Below are positions 43,521 through 51,977 of a stretch of 64,000 nucleotides of DNA, piece by piece. Origin of the DNA: Pseudoroseicyclus_A sp041714655 (GTDB taxonomy: Bacteria > Pseudomonadota > Alphaproteobacteria > Rhodobacterales > Rhodobacteraceae); contig NZ_CP168219.1 of the NCBI RefSeq assembly GCF_041714655.1, forward strand, positions 868,001 through 932,000, in the 5' to 3' direction. Each line of letters begins with the position of its first letter. Position 1 is the stretch's first letter. The position numbers and the translations under genes are program-made. The notes under the pieces were generated by a model. The model was not told the origin of the DNA. It saw only the letters and a program-made list of their open reading frames with translations, and did not search any database.

Positions 43521-44198
43521 ATGCGGATCGCGAAGGCGGGACACCGGGCGCTCAAGGGCGCCTTTCTTATGCTGGCCATGTCGGTTGCGACCGGCCTGTC
43601 GCTCCCCGGCGCTGCCGCGGCCGACACCGCGCTTGCCGGCCAGCTTTCCGACCTTCTGGGCCAGGAACGTCAGGCGCTCTCGGAAGCGCCCGAAGCCCGG
43701 CTTCTCGCCGTGACGGCGCCGTCGGAAGACCGGCTGACCGCCATGGGTGCCACGGGCGATATCGCCTATTCCGACGCTTTCCTCGCTTCCCTGCCGTCCG
43801 CCTCCGGCGGTGCCGAGTGGCAATGCCTGACCGAGGCGCTCTATTTCGAGGCCCGGGGCGAAGCCGCCCGCGGCCTCTTCGCCGTCGCCGAGGTCATCAT
43901 GAACCGCGTCGATTCCCCCCGCTTCCCCGGCTCCGTCTGCGGCGTGATCCATCAGGGCACCGGCGCGCAGTATCAGTGCCAGTTCACCTATACCTGCGAC
44001 GGCTCGCCCGAGGTGGTGCATGAGCAGGCCGCCTGGAGCCGCGTCGGCAAGGTCGCCCGGCTGATGCTCGACGGCGCCGACCGCGAGCTGACCGGCGGCG
44101 CGACCTATTACCACACCACGGCCGTGCGCCCCTCCTGGGCCCGCCGCTTCCCGCAGACCGCGCAGATCGGCGCGCATCTGTTCTACCGCCAGACCTGA
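43521..44198 (+). CDS. SleB-type cell wall hydrolase
   Basis: The 225-residue exported protein has a long signal peptide (hydrophobic AFLMLAMSVATGLSLPGAAAA, cleaved near residue 34) and a C-terminal Hydrolase_2 (SleB-like) domain. The catalytic Glu is expected in TEALYFEARGEAARG near residue 108. VAEVIMNRVDSPRFPGSVCGVIHQG and QCQFTYTCDG follow, then the end GATYYHTTAVRPSW. The fold cleaves peptidoglycan glycan strands as a lytic transglycosylase-like enzyme. It appears monocistronic with 172 bp upstream and a GC-rich hairpin downstream. Confidence 0.92.
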   Translation: MRIAKAGHRALKGAFLMLAMSVATGLSLPGAAAADTALAGQLSDLLGQERQALSEAPEARLLAVTAPSEDRLTAMGATGDIAYSDAFLASLPSASGGAEWQCLTEALYFEARGEAARGLFAVAEVIMNRVDSPRFPGSVCGVIHQGTGAQYQCQFTYTCDGSPEVVHEQAAWSRVGKVARLMLDGADRELTGGATYYHTTAVRPSWARRFPQTAQIGAHLFYRQT

Positions 44199-44254
44199 CG
44201 GCCGGTCCCGGGCCCCGGACCCGGGCCCGAAGTATCTCGAGTTGAGACCCCTGG

Positions 44255-44273
44255 GGCCCGCCGCGGGCGGGCC
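44255..44273. terminator. GC-rich hairpin after the SleB-type gene
   Basis: The stem GGCCCGCC / GGCGGGCC has a 3-nt loop (GCG). Just upstream, CCCGGGCCC-type self-complementary sequence (44209-44230) offers further stems. There is no U-tract, so the terminator call rests on position after the stop at 44198 and before the mrp leader. Confidence 0.5.
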
Positions 44274-44392
44274 TTGGGTCCGCTCCGGGCGGTGCGCCCC
44301 GCTCACATCGTCGCGTTTATCGCCGGGCGCCGTTTTCTCCCCCCGCCGCAGCCGTTAGAACATTTCGGAACGATTCGGCCGAAGGGGCGGGC

Positions 44393-47275
44393 ATGGGCGG
44401 CGCGGGCCTCCTTCCAATCATTGCACTTCTGCCATTCTTGGGGGCCCTGGTCCCCGGGGTGATGATCCGCGCGGGCCGCAACGCCTGCGCCACCTTCGCG
44501 GCGATTCCGACCGCCCTCGCGCTCCTGATGCTGCTGACGCTGGCGCCGGGCGTGATGGAGGGGCAGGTCTACCAGAAGAGCTTCGCCTGGTTCCCGCCGC
44601 TCGGCCTGTCGGCCAGCTTCTTCCTCGACGGGCTCGGGCTCATGTTCGCGGTGATGATCCTCGCCGTGGGGCTGCTCATCACGCTCTATGCGCGGTTCTA
44701 CCTGTCGGGCGAGGATCCGATGGGGGAGTTCTTCACCTATCTGCTGCTCTTCCAGGGGGCGATGCTGGGCATCGTTCTCTCCGACAACATCCTGATGCTC
44801 TTGGTGTTTTGGGAGCTGACTTCGCTCACCTCCTTCCTGCTCATCGGCTACTGGAAGAACCTGCCGGAAGGCCGGCAGGGCGCGCGGATGGCGCTGGCCG
44901 TCACCGGCTCCGGCGGGCTCGCCATGATTGGCGGCATGCTGATCCTCGGCGAGATCGCCGGCAGCTACGAGCTGACGGACATCCTGCAGGCGGGCGAGGC
45001 GATCAAGGCGAGCCCCCTCTACCTGCCGGCGCTACTACTGATCCTCGCCGGGGCCTTCACGAAATCGGCGCAGTTCCCCTTCCACTTCTGGCTTCCGCAC
45101 GCCATGGCCGCGCCGACGCCCGTCTCGGCCTATCTGCACTCGGCGACAATGGTGAAGGCCGGCATCTTCTTGATGGCGCGGCTTTGGCCGGTGCTGGCGG
45201 GGACGGAGCTGTGGTTCTACATCGTCGCCACCACCGGGCTCGTCACCATGGTGCTCGGCGCGCTGATCGCGCTCTTCAAGGACGACCTGAAAGCGCTCCT
45301 TGCCTTCTCGACCGTCTCGCACCTCGGCCTTCTGACGCTGCTCCTCGGTCTCGGGACGGAGGCGGGGGCCATCGCCGCGGTCTTCCACGTCTTCAACCAC
45401 CTGACCTTCAAGGCGGCGCTCTTCATGACCGCCGGCATCGTCGATCACGCGACCCATACGCGTGACATCAAGCGGCTCGGCGGGCTCCTCGCCCTCATGC
45501 CGATCACCGGCGCCATCGGCATCCTCGCCGCGCTCTCCATGGCCGGCATCCCGCTCTTCAACGGCTTCCTGTCGAAGGAGATGATGCTGGAGGAGGCGTC
45601 TCATACCGTCTGGTGGGAGAATGCCTGGCTCGTGCCGGTGCTGGCGACGCTGGGAGCGCTCCTCTCCGTCGCCTATTCCTTCCGCTTCATCTTCCACACC
45701 TTCCTCGGGCGGCAGAAGGACGAGAGCATCGACCACCCGCATGACCCGCCCTTCGGCATGTGGCTGCCGCCGGCGGTGCTCGTGGTGCTGGTCGTGGCCT
45801 CCGGGCTCTTCCCCGCCTTCGTCGCCGGCCCCATCGTCGACATGGCAGCCTCCGCCGTGACGGGGGAGGAGATCCACACCCATCTGGCGCTCTGGCACGG
45901 GGTGACGCCTGCGCTGATCATGTCGATCATCGCCATCGTCGGCGGCCTGATCCTCCTGGCAGTCCACCGCCCGCTAGACCGGCTCTGGATCGCCGCGCCG
46001 CGGCCGGAGGCGAAGGTGATCTTCGACCGGATGATGACCGGGCTCGTCCATGGCTCGCGCGCCGTGGCGGAGGGGATGCACAACGGCGCCGTGTCGCGCT
46101 ACCTCGCCGTCTTCGTCGTCGCGACCCTCGCCTCGGCGCTCGTCGCCTTCTTCGGGCGGGGCCTCGCCCCCGTCAGCCGGCCGCTCCTGCCCATCCCGCC
46201 CATCGCCGTCGTCGGCTGGGTGCTGATGCTGGTGGCGACGCTCTCCGTGATCCTCCTCCATCGCCGGCGGTTCCTGGCGCTGGTGGTGATCTCGATCTGC
46301 GGGCTCATGGTCTCCATCGGCTTCGTCTATCTCTCCGCCCCCGATCTGGCGCTCACCCAGATCTCGGTGGAGACGGTGACGATCCTGCTCCTCCTCCTCG
46401 CACTCCACTACCTGCCGAAGACGACGCCGACCGACAGCTCGGGGATGCGCCGCATCCGCGACGGCATCATCGGCATCGCCGCCGGCGCAGGGGTGGGCGG
46501 GCTCGCCTATGCCTTTATGCGCCGCGACGTGGAGAGCATCTCGGATTACTTCCTCGCCAATGCCTATGAGGGCGGCGGCGGGCACAACGTCGTCAACGTC
46601 ATCCTCGTCGACTTCCGGGGCTATGACACCTACGGCGAGATCATCGTGCTCGGCATCGCCGGGGTCATCATCTTCGCGCTTATGGAATCGCTCTTGCGCG
46701 GCCGCGCCGGCAAGCGCCTGCGCAACTGGACCTTTGCGGCCGACCGCTCCCGCGACCGCCACCCGCTGATGATGGTCGTCGGCACCCGCGTCATGATGCC
46801 CATCGCGCTGCTCGTCGGGCTCTACATCTTCCTGCGGGGCCACAACAATCCGGGCGGCGGCTTCGTGGCGGGGCTCGTCTTCTCCATCGCGCTCCTCATG
46901 CAGTACATGGCCTCGGGCTTCGCCTGGACGATGGACCGCCAGCGCTGGGAATATCACTCGCTGATCGGCTGGGGCGTCATCATTGCCGGGCTGACGGGCA
47001 TGGGCGCCTGGATTGCCGGGCTGCCCTTCCTCACCTCCGCCTATGGCTATGTGAAATGGCCCTGGATCGAGGAATTCGAATGGGCCTCGGCGATGTTCTT
47101 CGACCTCGGCGTGTTCCTCGCCGTGCTCGGCGCGGTGATGCTGATGCTCTATTCGCTCAGCCGCATGGCCCGCTATGCGGGCGAGACGGTCAACCTCGAG
47201 CCGATGGACTACGATCCCTCGTCGCGGCGCGCCGATGGCACGGCGCCCGTGCCCTCCGAAGGCGAGGAGGTCTGA
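44393..47275 (+). CDS. mrpA: Mrp Na+(K+)/H+ antiporter, fused subunits A and B
   Basis: The 960-residue inner-membrane protein combines the NuoL-like MrpA core (LLVFWELTSLTSFLLIGYW near residue 140, FTKSAQFPFHFWLPHAMAAPTPVSAYLHSATMVKAG near residue 222) and its C-terminal DUF4040-like helices. The MrpB domain starts near residue 780 (VGTRVMMPIALLVGLYIFLRGHNNPGGGFVAGLV). Fused AB is the PhaAB arrangement known from rhizobia. The complex exchanges external protons for cytoplasmic Na+ or K+ and supports pH and salt tolerance. It heads the operon and is followed 1 bp later by mrpC. Confidence 0.95.
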   Translation: MGGAGLLPIIALLPFLGALVPGVMIRAGRNACATFAAIPTALALLMLLTLAPGVMEGQVYQKSFAWFPPLGLSASFFLDGLGLMFAVMILAVGLLITLYARFYLSGEDPMGEFFTYLLLFQGAMLGIVLSDNILMLLVFWELTSLTSFLLIGYWKNLPEGRQGARMALAVTGSGGLAMIGGMLILGEIAGSYELTDILQAGEAIKASPLYLPALLLILAGAFTKSAQFPFHFWLPHAMAAPTPVSAYLHSATMVKAGIFLMARLWPVLAGTELWFYIVATTGLVTMVLGALIALFKDDLKALLAFSTVSHLGLLTLLLGLGTEAGAIAAVFHVFNHLTFKAALFMTAGIVDHATHTRDIKRLGGLLALMPITGAIGILAALSMAGIPLFNGFLSKEMMLEEASHTVWWENAWLVPVLATLGALLSVAYSFRFIFHTFLGRQKDESIDHPHDPPFGMWLPPAVLVVLVVASGLFPAFVAGPIVDMAASAVTGEEIHTHLALWHGVTPALIMSIIAIVGGLILLAVHRPLDRLWIAAPRPEAKVIFDRMMTGLVHGSRAVAEGMHNGAVSRYLAVFVVATLASALVAFFGRGLAPVSRPLLPIPPIAVVGWVLMLVATLSVILLHRRRFLALVVISICGLMVSIGFVYLSAPDLALTQISVETVTILLLLLALHYLPKTTPTDSSGMRRIRDGIIGIAAGAGVGGLAYAFMRRDVESISDYFLANAYEGGGGHNVVNVILVDFRGYDTYGEIIVLGIAGVIIFALMESLLRGRAGKRLRNWTFAADRSRDRHPLMMVVGTRVMMPIALLVGLYIFLRGHNNPGGGFVAGLVFSIALLMQYMASGFAWTMDRQRWEYHSLIGWGVIIAGLTGMGAWIAGLPFLTSAYGYVKWPWIEEFEWASAMFFDLGVFLAVLGAVMLMLYSLSRMARYAGETVNLEPMDYDPSSRRADGTAPVPSEGEEV

Positions 47276-47276
47276 G

Positions 47277-47705
47277 ATGGAGATCGTGGTCGCGAGTTCG
47301 GTGGGCGTGCTGACGGCGGGCGGGGTCTACCTGATCCTGCGGCTCCGCGTCTTCCCGGTGATCCTGGGGCTGGCGCTGCTCAGCTACGCCGTCAACGTCT
47401 TCCTCTTCTCGACCGGGGGGCTCTCCATCAATGCGGCGCCGATCCTCGCCGACGAGGGCGGCGGCCCCTATACCGACCCGCTGCCGCAGGCGCTGGTGCT
47501 GACGGCCATCGTCATCTCCTTCGGGATGACGGCCGTCCTCGTGATGATCTCGCTCGGCGCCTATCTCGACATCGGCGACGATCACATCGACATGGGCCGC
47601 GCCCTGCCGGAGGGCGAGACCGAGGGCCCCGAGGGCCGCGACACGCAGAGCCCGGGGCCGGACCCGGGCTATGACGACGATACGCCCGTGAGGCCGCAGC
47701 CATGA
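47277..47705 (+). CDS. mrpC: Mrp antiporter subunit C (NuoK-like)
   Basis: The 142-residue protein has three membrane helices homologous to NuoK (GVYLILRLRVFPVILGLALLSYAVNVFLF, then DPLPQALVLTAIVISFGMTAVLVMI). The DPLPQALVLTAIVI motif is characteristic of MrpC. A charged, Glu/Pro-rich tail (residues 108-142) extends beyond the usual end. The ATG at 47277 lies 1 bp after the mrpA stop. It overlaps mrpD by 4 nt. Confidence 0.94.
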   Translation: MEIVVASSVGVLTAGGVYLILRLRVFPVILGLALLSYAVNVFLFSTGGLSINAAPILADEGGGPYTDPLPQALVLTAIVISFGMTAVLVMISLGAYLDIGDDHIDMGRALPEGETEGPEGRDTQSPGPDPGYDDDTPVRPQP

Positions 47706-49381
47706 TGAACCACTGGATCATCGCGCCTGTGGTGCTGCCGGCGATGCTGGCGCCGCTCATCGCCTGGGTCATGCGGCACGATATCGTGCTGGCCCGCTCT
47801 GCCTCCACCGCCGGCGCAGCCGCGCTCGTCGCCATCGCCGTGGGCCTCCTCAACGTCGCCGCCGGCTCCGGCGAGCAGGTCTACCGGCTCGGCGACTGGC
47901 CTGCGCCCTTCGGGATCGTGCTCGTCCTCGATCACCTCTCCGCCGCGATGGTGCTTCTGACGGCCGTCCTAGGGCTCATCGTGCTCATCCATGCCATGGC
48001 GACGGGATGGGACAGGCGGGGCCGGCATTTCCATGCGCTCTTCCAGTTCCAGCTCATGGGCATCTGCGGGGCGTTCCTCACCGGCGACGCCTTCAACCTC
48101 TTCGTCTTCTTCGAGATCCTGCTCATCGCCTCCTACGGGCTGATGATCCACGGCGGCGGCCGGGTCCGGCTGCAGGCGGGCCTCCAATATGTCGTGATGA
48201 ACCTCGCCGGCTCGACGCTCTTCCTCTTCGCGCTCGGCACGCTCTATGCCTCGACAGGCACGCTCAACATCGCCGATCTGGCGGTGAAGGTCCGCGAGAT
48301 CGCGCCGGAGGATGCGGCGCTCGTGCGCGTCGCGGCCATGCTGCTGCTCATCGTCTTCGCCATCAAGGCGGCGGTCTTCCCCGTGCAGTTCTGGCTGCCG
48401 GGCACCTATTCGAACGCTCCTGCGCCCGTCGCGGCGCTCTTCGCGGTGATGACCAAGGTCGGTGCCTATGCGATCCTGCGGGTCTTCATCATCGTCTTCG
48501 GGCCGGATGTCGCCGCGACCGGCACGCTGCCTGAGAAATGGCTCTTCGCCGGGTCGGTCGTCACCATCGCCATCGGCGCGCTCGGCGTGCTCGGCGCGCG
48601 GCGGCTCATGTCGCTGATCTCCTTCTCGGTGATCGGCTCCATGGGCACGCTGATGATCGCCATCAGCGCCTTCACGCCCGACGCCACGCTGGCGGCGCTC
48701 TACTACCTCCTCCATTCCACCTTCGCGACGGCGGCGCTGTTCCTGCTCGCCTGCCACGTCATCTCGCGCCGCGAGAGCGGAGACCTCCTCAAGGCGGCGC
48801 CGCCCACCGTGCAGCACGCGCTCTTCGCCGCGCTCTTCTTCGCCGCCGCCATCGGCATGGCGGGGATGCCGCCGCTCTCGGGCTTTCTCGGCAAGCTCGT
48901 CATCCTGAAGGCGGTGATCCCCTGGGAGCATATGGAGCTCGCGTGGGTCTTCATCCTCACCGGCTCGCTCTTCACCATCGTCGGCTTCGCGCGGGCCGGA
49001 TCTGAGCTTTTCTGGAAGGCCACCTCCGTGCCCGCCCCCGAGCCTGAGGAGGCTGAGGAGGGCAAGGCCGATGTGGTGCCCGACGGGCGCGGCCAGAAGG
49101 CCAGCCCGCTGGCGCTTCTGCCCGTGGCGCTCTGCATCCTGATGATGGGTATCCTCTCCGTCCTCGCCGGGCCGGTGACCCGCTACCTCGGCGTCGCCAC
49201 CGCGCAGCTCTACGACCGCGAGGGCTATATCTCCGCCGTGCTCGCCCCGCCGGAAGAGGCGGAGGAGGCGGAGGAGGCGCACGGCGACTCCGCCACCGCC
49301 GACGGCGCGCATGACGACGTGCCGCTCGACAGCGGCGAGACGCCCCTGCCGGGCGTCACCGTCGAGGAGGCCGGTCACTGA
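47702..49381 (+). CDS. mrpD: Mrp antiporter subunit D (NuoM/N-like)
   Basis: The 559-residue protein is a proton-pumping-type antiporter subunit. Visible are FNLFVFFEILLIASYGLMIHGGG near residue 128, FAIKAAVFPVQFWLPGTYSNAPAPVAALFAVMTKVGAYAI near residue 220 with the key Lys residues, and SFSVIGSMGTLM near residue 308. Two acidic, likely cytoplasmic insertions are unusual: EPEEAEEGKADVVPDGRGQK near residue 450 and a His/Glu/Asp-rich C-terminal tail (residues 520-559). Typical MrpD is about 490-510 residues. It overlaps mrpC and mrpE. Confidence 0.94.
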   Translation: MMNHWIIAPVVLPAMLAPLIAWVMRHDIVLARSASTAGAAALVAIAVGLLNVAAGSGEQVYRLGDWPAPFGIVLVLDHLSAAMVLLTAVLGLIVLIHAMATGWDRRGRHFHALFQFQLMGICGAFLTGDAFNLFVFFEILLIASYGLMIHGGGRVRLQAGLQYVVMNLAGSTLFLFALGTLYASTGTLNIADLAVKVREIAPEDAALVRVAAMLLLIVFAIKAAVFPVQFWLPGTYSNAPAPVAALFAVMTKVGAYAILRVFIIVFGPDVAATGTLPEKWLFAGSVVTIAIGALGVLGARRLMSLISFSVIGSMGTLMIAISAFTPDATLAALYYLLHSTFATAALFLLACHVISRRESGDLLKAAPPTVQHALFAALFFAAAIGMAGMPPLSGFLGKLVILKAVIPWEHMELAWVFILTGSLFTIVGFARAGSELFWKATSVPAPEPEEAEEGKADVVPDGRGQKASPLALLPVALCILMMGILSVLAGPVTRYLGVATAQLYDREGYISAVLAPPEEAEEAEEAHGDSATADGAHDDVPLDSGETPLPGVTVEEAGH

Positions 49382-49872
49382 TGATGAAGCGCCTCTTCCC
49401 GCATCCGATCCTCAGCGTCATGCTGATCCTGATCTGGCTGCTGCTGGTCAACAAGATCACGCCGGGCAACCTCGTCCTCGGCGTGCTTCTGTCCTTCATC
49501 GTGCCGGCCGTGACCGAGCCCTACTGGCCGAACCGCGCCCGGCTGCAGAAACCGGCCCTCGGCGCCGCCTATGTCGCCATCGTCCTTTGGGACATCATCA
49601 TCGCGAATGTCGAGGTGGCGCTGATCGTTCTCTTCAAGCGGCGCGACCGGATCCACTCGCAATGGGTCACCGTGCCGATCGAGCTCACCTCGCCGGAGGC
49701 GATCACCGTCCTCGCCGGCACCATCACGCTGACCCCGGGCACCGTGACGGCCATGCTCTCGGCCGACGCCTCGTGCCTGCTCGTCCATTGCCTGCATACG
49801 GATGACCCGGACGCGGTGCGCGATGGCATCAAGCACCGCTACGAGCGGCGATTGAAGGAGATATTCGCATGA
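49381..49872 (+). CDS. mrpE: Mrp antiporter subunit E
   Basis: The 163-residue membrane protein belongs to MrpE/MnhE. It has helices near residues 10-45 (LSVMLILIWLLLVNKITPGNLVLGVLLSFIVPAVT) and 60-85. The family-specific segment EAITVLAGTITLTPGTVTAMLSADASCLLVHCL follows near residue 104. MrpE is Mrp-specific with no complex I homologue and is needed for assembly. The ATG at 49381 shares one base with the mrpD stop, and its own stop overlaps mrpF by 4 nt. Confidence 0.94.
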   Translation: MMKRLFPHPILSVMLILIWLLLVNKITPGNLVLGVLLSFIVPAVTEPYWPNRARLQKPALGAAYVAIVLWDIIIANVEVALIVLFKRRDRIHSQWVTVPIELTSPEAITVLAGTITLTPGTVTAMLSADASCLLVHCLHTDDPDAVRDGIKHRYERRLKEIFA

Positions 49873-50138
49873 TCGACTATGCCCTCTGGTTCGCCTTCGC
49901 CTGCTTCGGCCTCGGCCTGCTCTTCACGCTCTACCGCGTCGCCCGCGGCCCCTATTCGGCCGACAGGATCCTCGCGCTCGACACGATGGTCATCAACGCC
50001 ATCGGGCTTCTCGTCGTCTACGGGATCTCCATCGGCCGGCAGGTCTATTTCGAGGCGGCCATGCTGATCGCCATGGTCGGCTTCGTCTCCACCGTCGCCT
50101 ATTGCCGCTTTCTTCTGCGCGGCGACATCATCGAGTGA
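49869..50138 (+). CDS. mrpF: Mrp antiporter subunit F
   Basis: The 89-residue three-helix protein matches MrpF/MnhF: RVARGPYSADRILALDTMVINAIGLLVVYG near residues 24-53 is the family signature, in which GP-x-x-xDR-x-x-ALD recurs. The last helix ends FVSTVAYCRFLLRGDIIE. It belongs to the seven-function Mrp complex in the inner membrane. The start overlaps the mrpE stop; a 7-bp gap leads to mrpG. Confidence 0.94.
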   Translation: MIDYALWFAFACFGLGLLFTLYRVARGPYSADRILALDTMVINAIGLLVVYGISIGRQVYFEAAMLIAMVGFVSTVAYCRFLLRGDIIE

Positions 50139-50145
50139 GGGCGGC

Positions 50146-50520
50146 ATGGACATGATCGTCGAAATTCTCGTCTCGTTCTTCCTCGTCGTCGGCGGGATCT
50201 TCGCGCTGGTCGGCTCCTTCGGGCTGGTGCGGCTGCAGGACGCGATGCAGCGGCTCCATGCGCCGACCAAGGCGACGACGCTGGGGATCGGCGGGGTGCT
50301 CATCGCCTCGATGATCTACTTCGGCTTCTCGGGCGGGCAGGTGTCGATCCACGAGCTCCTGATCTCGATCTTCCTCTTCCTGACGGCGCCGCTGACCGCG
50401 AACTTCATCGCCAAGGCCTATCTGGTGCACCGGGTGGAAGAGAGCGATCTGCCGCCCGTGTCGGGCGAATACGGCTGGGCGATCTACCACGACCCGCCGA
50501 AGGATCCGGCGGACCTCTGA
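50146..50520 (+). CDS. mrpG: Mrp antiporter subunit G
   Basis: The 124-residue three-helix protein matches MrpG/MnhG: FFLVVGGIFALVGSFGLVRLQDAMQRLHAPTKATTLGIGGVL near residues 11-52 has the RL-x-D-x-x-x-RLHA-x-TKA-x-TLG signature, and LFLTAPLTANFIAKAY follows near residue 82. It ends the mrpABCDEFG operon. A weak CCGGC/GCCGG hairpin with a TTTT-containing loop lies just after the stop, before the first RTX gene. Confidence 0.94.
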   Translation: MDMIVEILVSFFLVVGGIFALVGSFGLVRLQDAMQRLHAPTKATTLGIGGVLIASMIYFGFSGGQVSIHELLISIFLFLTAPLTANFIAKAYLVHRVEESDLPPVSGEYGWAIYHDPPKDPADL

Positions 50521-50609
50521 GGCCCCCCATATCCGGCGGGTTTTGCCGGGCCCCATGGCTCCCTATGCTGCGACCCTGGTGGGTCGGAGCAGCTTGAGGG
50601 AGCAGCTTC

Positions 50610-51758
50610 ATGCCGATCTTCGGATGGCGGCCCGACCGGACCGGCCTCTTCGCCGCGCTGGTCACAGGCACATCGGGCAATGACACCTACACGGGCACGC
50701 CCCTTGCCGACACCTATGACGGGCTCGGCGGCGACGACACGATCTACGGCGGGCTCGGCCTCGACAGCCTCGAGGGCAATACCGGCAGTGACACGCTCTA
50801 TGGCGGCGACGATTCCGATTACCTCTTCGGCGGGGTCGATGGCGACTACCTGGCGGGCGATGACGGCGATGACCGGATCTACGGCGGCCTCGGCGACGAC
50901 ACGGCCTATGGCGGCACCGGCAATGACGGGATCTACGGCGAGGACGGGTTCGACGTGCTCTTCGGCGGCGCCGGGAATGACGCGATGAACGGCGGCGCCG
51001 GCAGCGACACGCTGGACGGCGGCGCGGGGGAGGACATCGTGGTCGGCGGCGAGGGCAGCGACGTGCTCTTCGGCGGCGCCGACGACGATTACGTCTCGAG
51101 CCTCTCCGGCGACGACACCGCCCATGGCGGCACGGGCAACGACGAGGTGCAGGGCCATTCGGGCGACGATTCCCTCTATGGCGGCACCGGCAATGACCTC
51201 ATGTACGGCGGCCCCGGCTCCGACGACATGCGCGGCGGCGACGGGGTGGATTCCCTCTACGGCGGCACCGGCCGCGACTTCCTCTATGGCGGCGCCGGCG
51301 AGAACACGATCTGGGCCGGCGATGACGACGACACGATCTACGGCGGCGGCGAGATCGACGAGATCTACGGCGGTAACGGCCGCGACGTGCTCTACGGCGG
51401 GCCGGGGGAGGGGAACTACCTCGACGGCGGCGCCTCGGACGACTGGGTCTACGGCGGCGACGGGCTCGACGTCGTCTACGGCAATTCCGGCAACGACACG
51501 CTCACGGGTGGCACCGGCGTCGACTTCTTCGCCTTCAACCTCGGCCGCGATGTCATCACCGATTTCGACACCGACGAGGACTGGCTCGTCATCTTCCGCT
51601 CCGCCTGGGGCGGGCAGAACCTCCGCCGCAGCCAGGTGCGCGCAATGGCGGAGGAGGTGCCCGACGGCGTGGAATTCGCGCTCGGCCTCGGCAACCGGAT
51701 CCTGCTGGAGGGGCTCGACATCGAGGATGTGCGGGACATCAAGTTCTTCTTCCTCTGA
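50610..51758 (+). CDS. RTX calcium-binding repeat protein 1
   Basis: The 382-residue protein is nearly all RTX nonapeptide repeats (GGxGxDxUx) from residue 22 to about residue 310, for example GGDDTIYGG, GNDGIYGED and GNDLMYGGPG. These form a calcium-loaded parallel beta-roll after type I secretion. The first 20 residues (MPIFGWRPDRTG) have no Sec signal, as expected for T1SS cargo. The last 65 residues end DIKFFFL, an aliphatic/aromatic end like a T1SS signal. No enzymatic domain is present and no T1SS genes are in the window. The ATG has GAGGGAG upstream. Confidence 0.85.
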   Translation: MPIFGWRPDRTGLFAALVTGTSGNDTYTGTPLADTYDGLGGDDTIYGGLGLDSLEGNTGSDTLYGGDDSDYLFGGVDGDYLAGDDGDDRIYGGLGDDTAYGGTGNDGIYGEDGFDVLFGGAGNDAMNGGAGSDTLDGGAGEDIVVGGEGSDVLFGGADDDYVSSLSGDDTAHGGTGNDEVQGHSGDDSLYGGTGNDLMYGGPGSDDMRGGDGVDSLYGGTGRDFLYGGAGENTIWAGDDDDTIYGGGEIDEIYGGNGRDVLYGGPGEGNYLDGGASDDWVYGGDGLDVVYGNSGNDTLTGGTGVDFFAFNLGRDVITDFDTDEDWLVIFRSAWGGQNLRRSQVRAMAEEVPDGVEFALGLGNRILLEGLDIEDVRDIKFFFL

Positions 51759-51977
51759 CGGCCCACCCGGGCGGCCCTGCTGCCGGCAGCCCGTGACGAT
51801 GCGCCGCCGCCGCAGCGCGGCCCGACCATGAAAAGGTGAAGGGCTCGGCCGTTGACCGGCGGGGGCGGGAGCCGCTAGGCCTCGTCTCACCACGAGCTAT
51901 CCCGCCCGGGCAACGACCAGGGGCGGCCCGGGCGGCGAGGCCCGACCCCGGGGTGGCACTGACAGGAGCAGCCCCCG

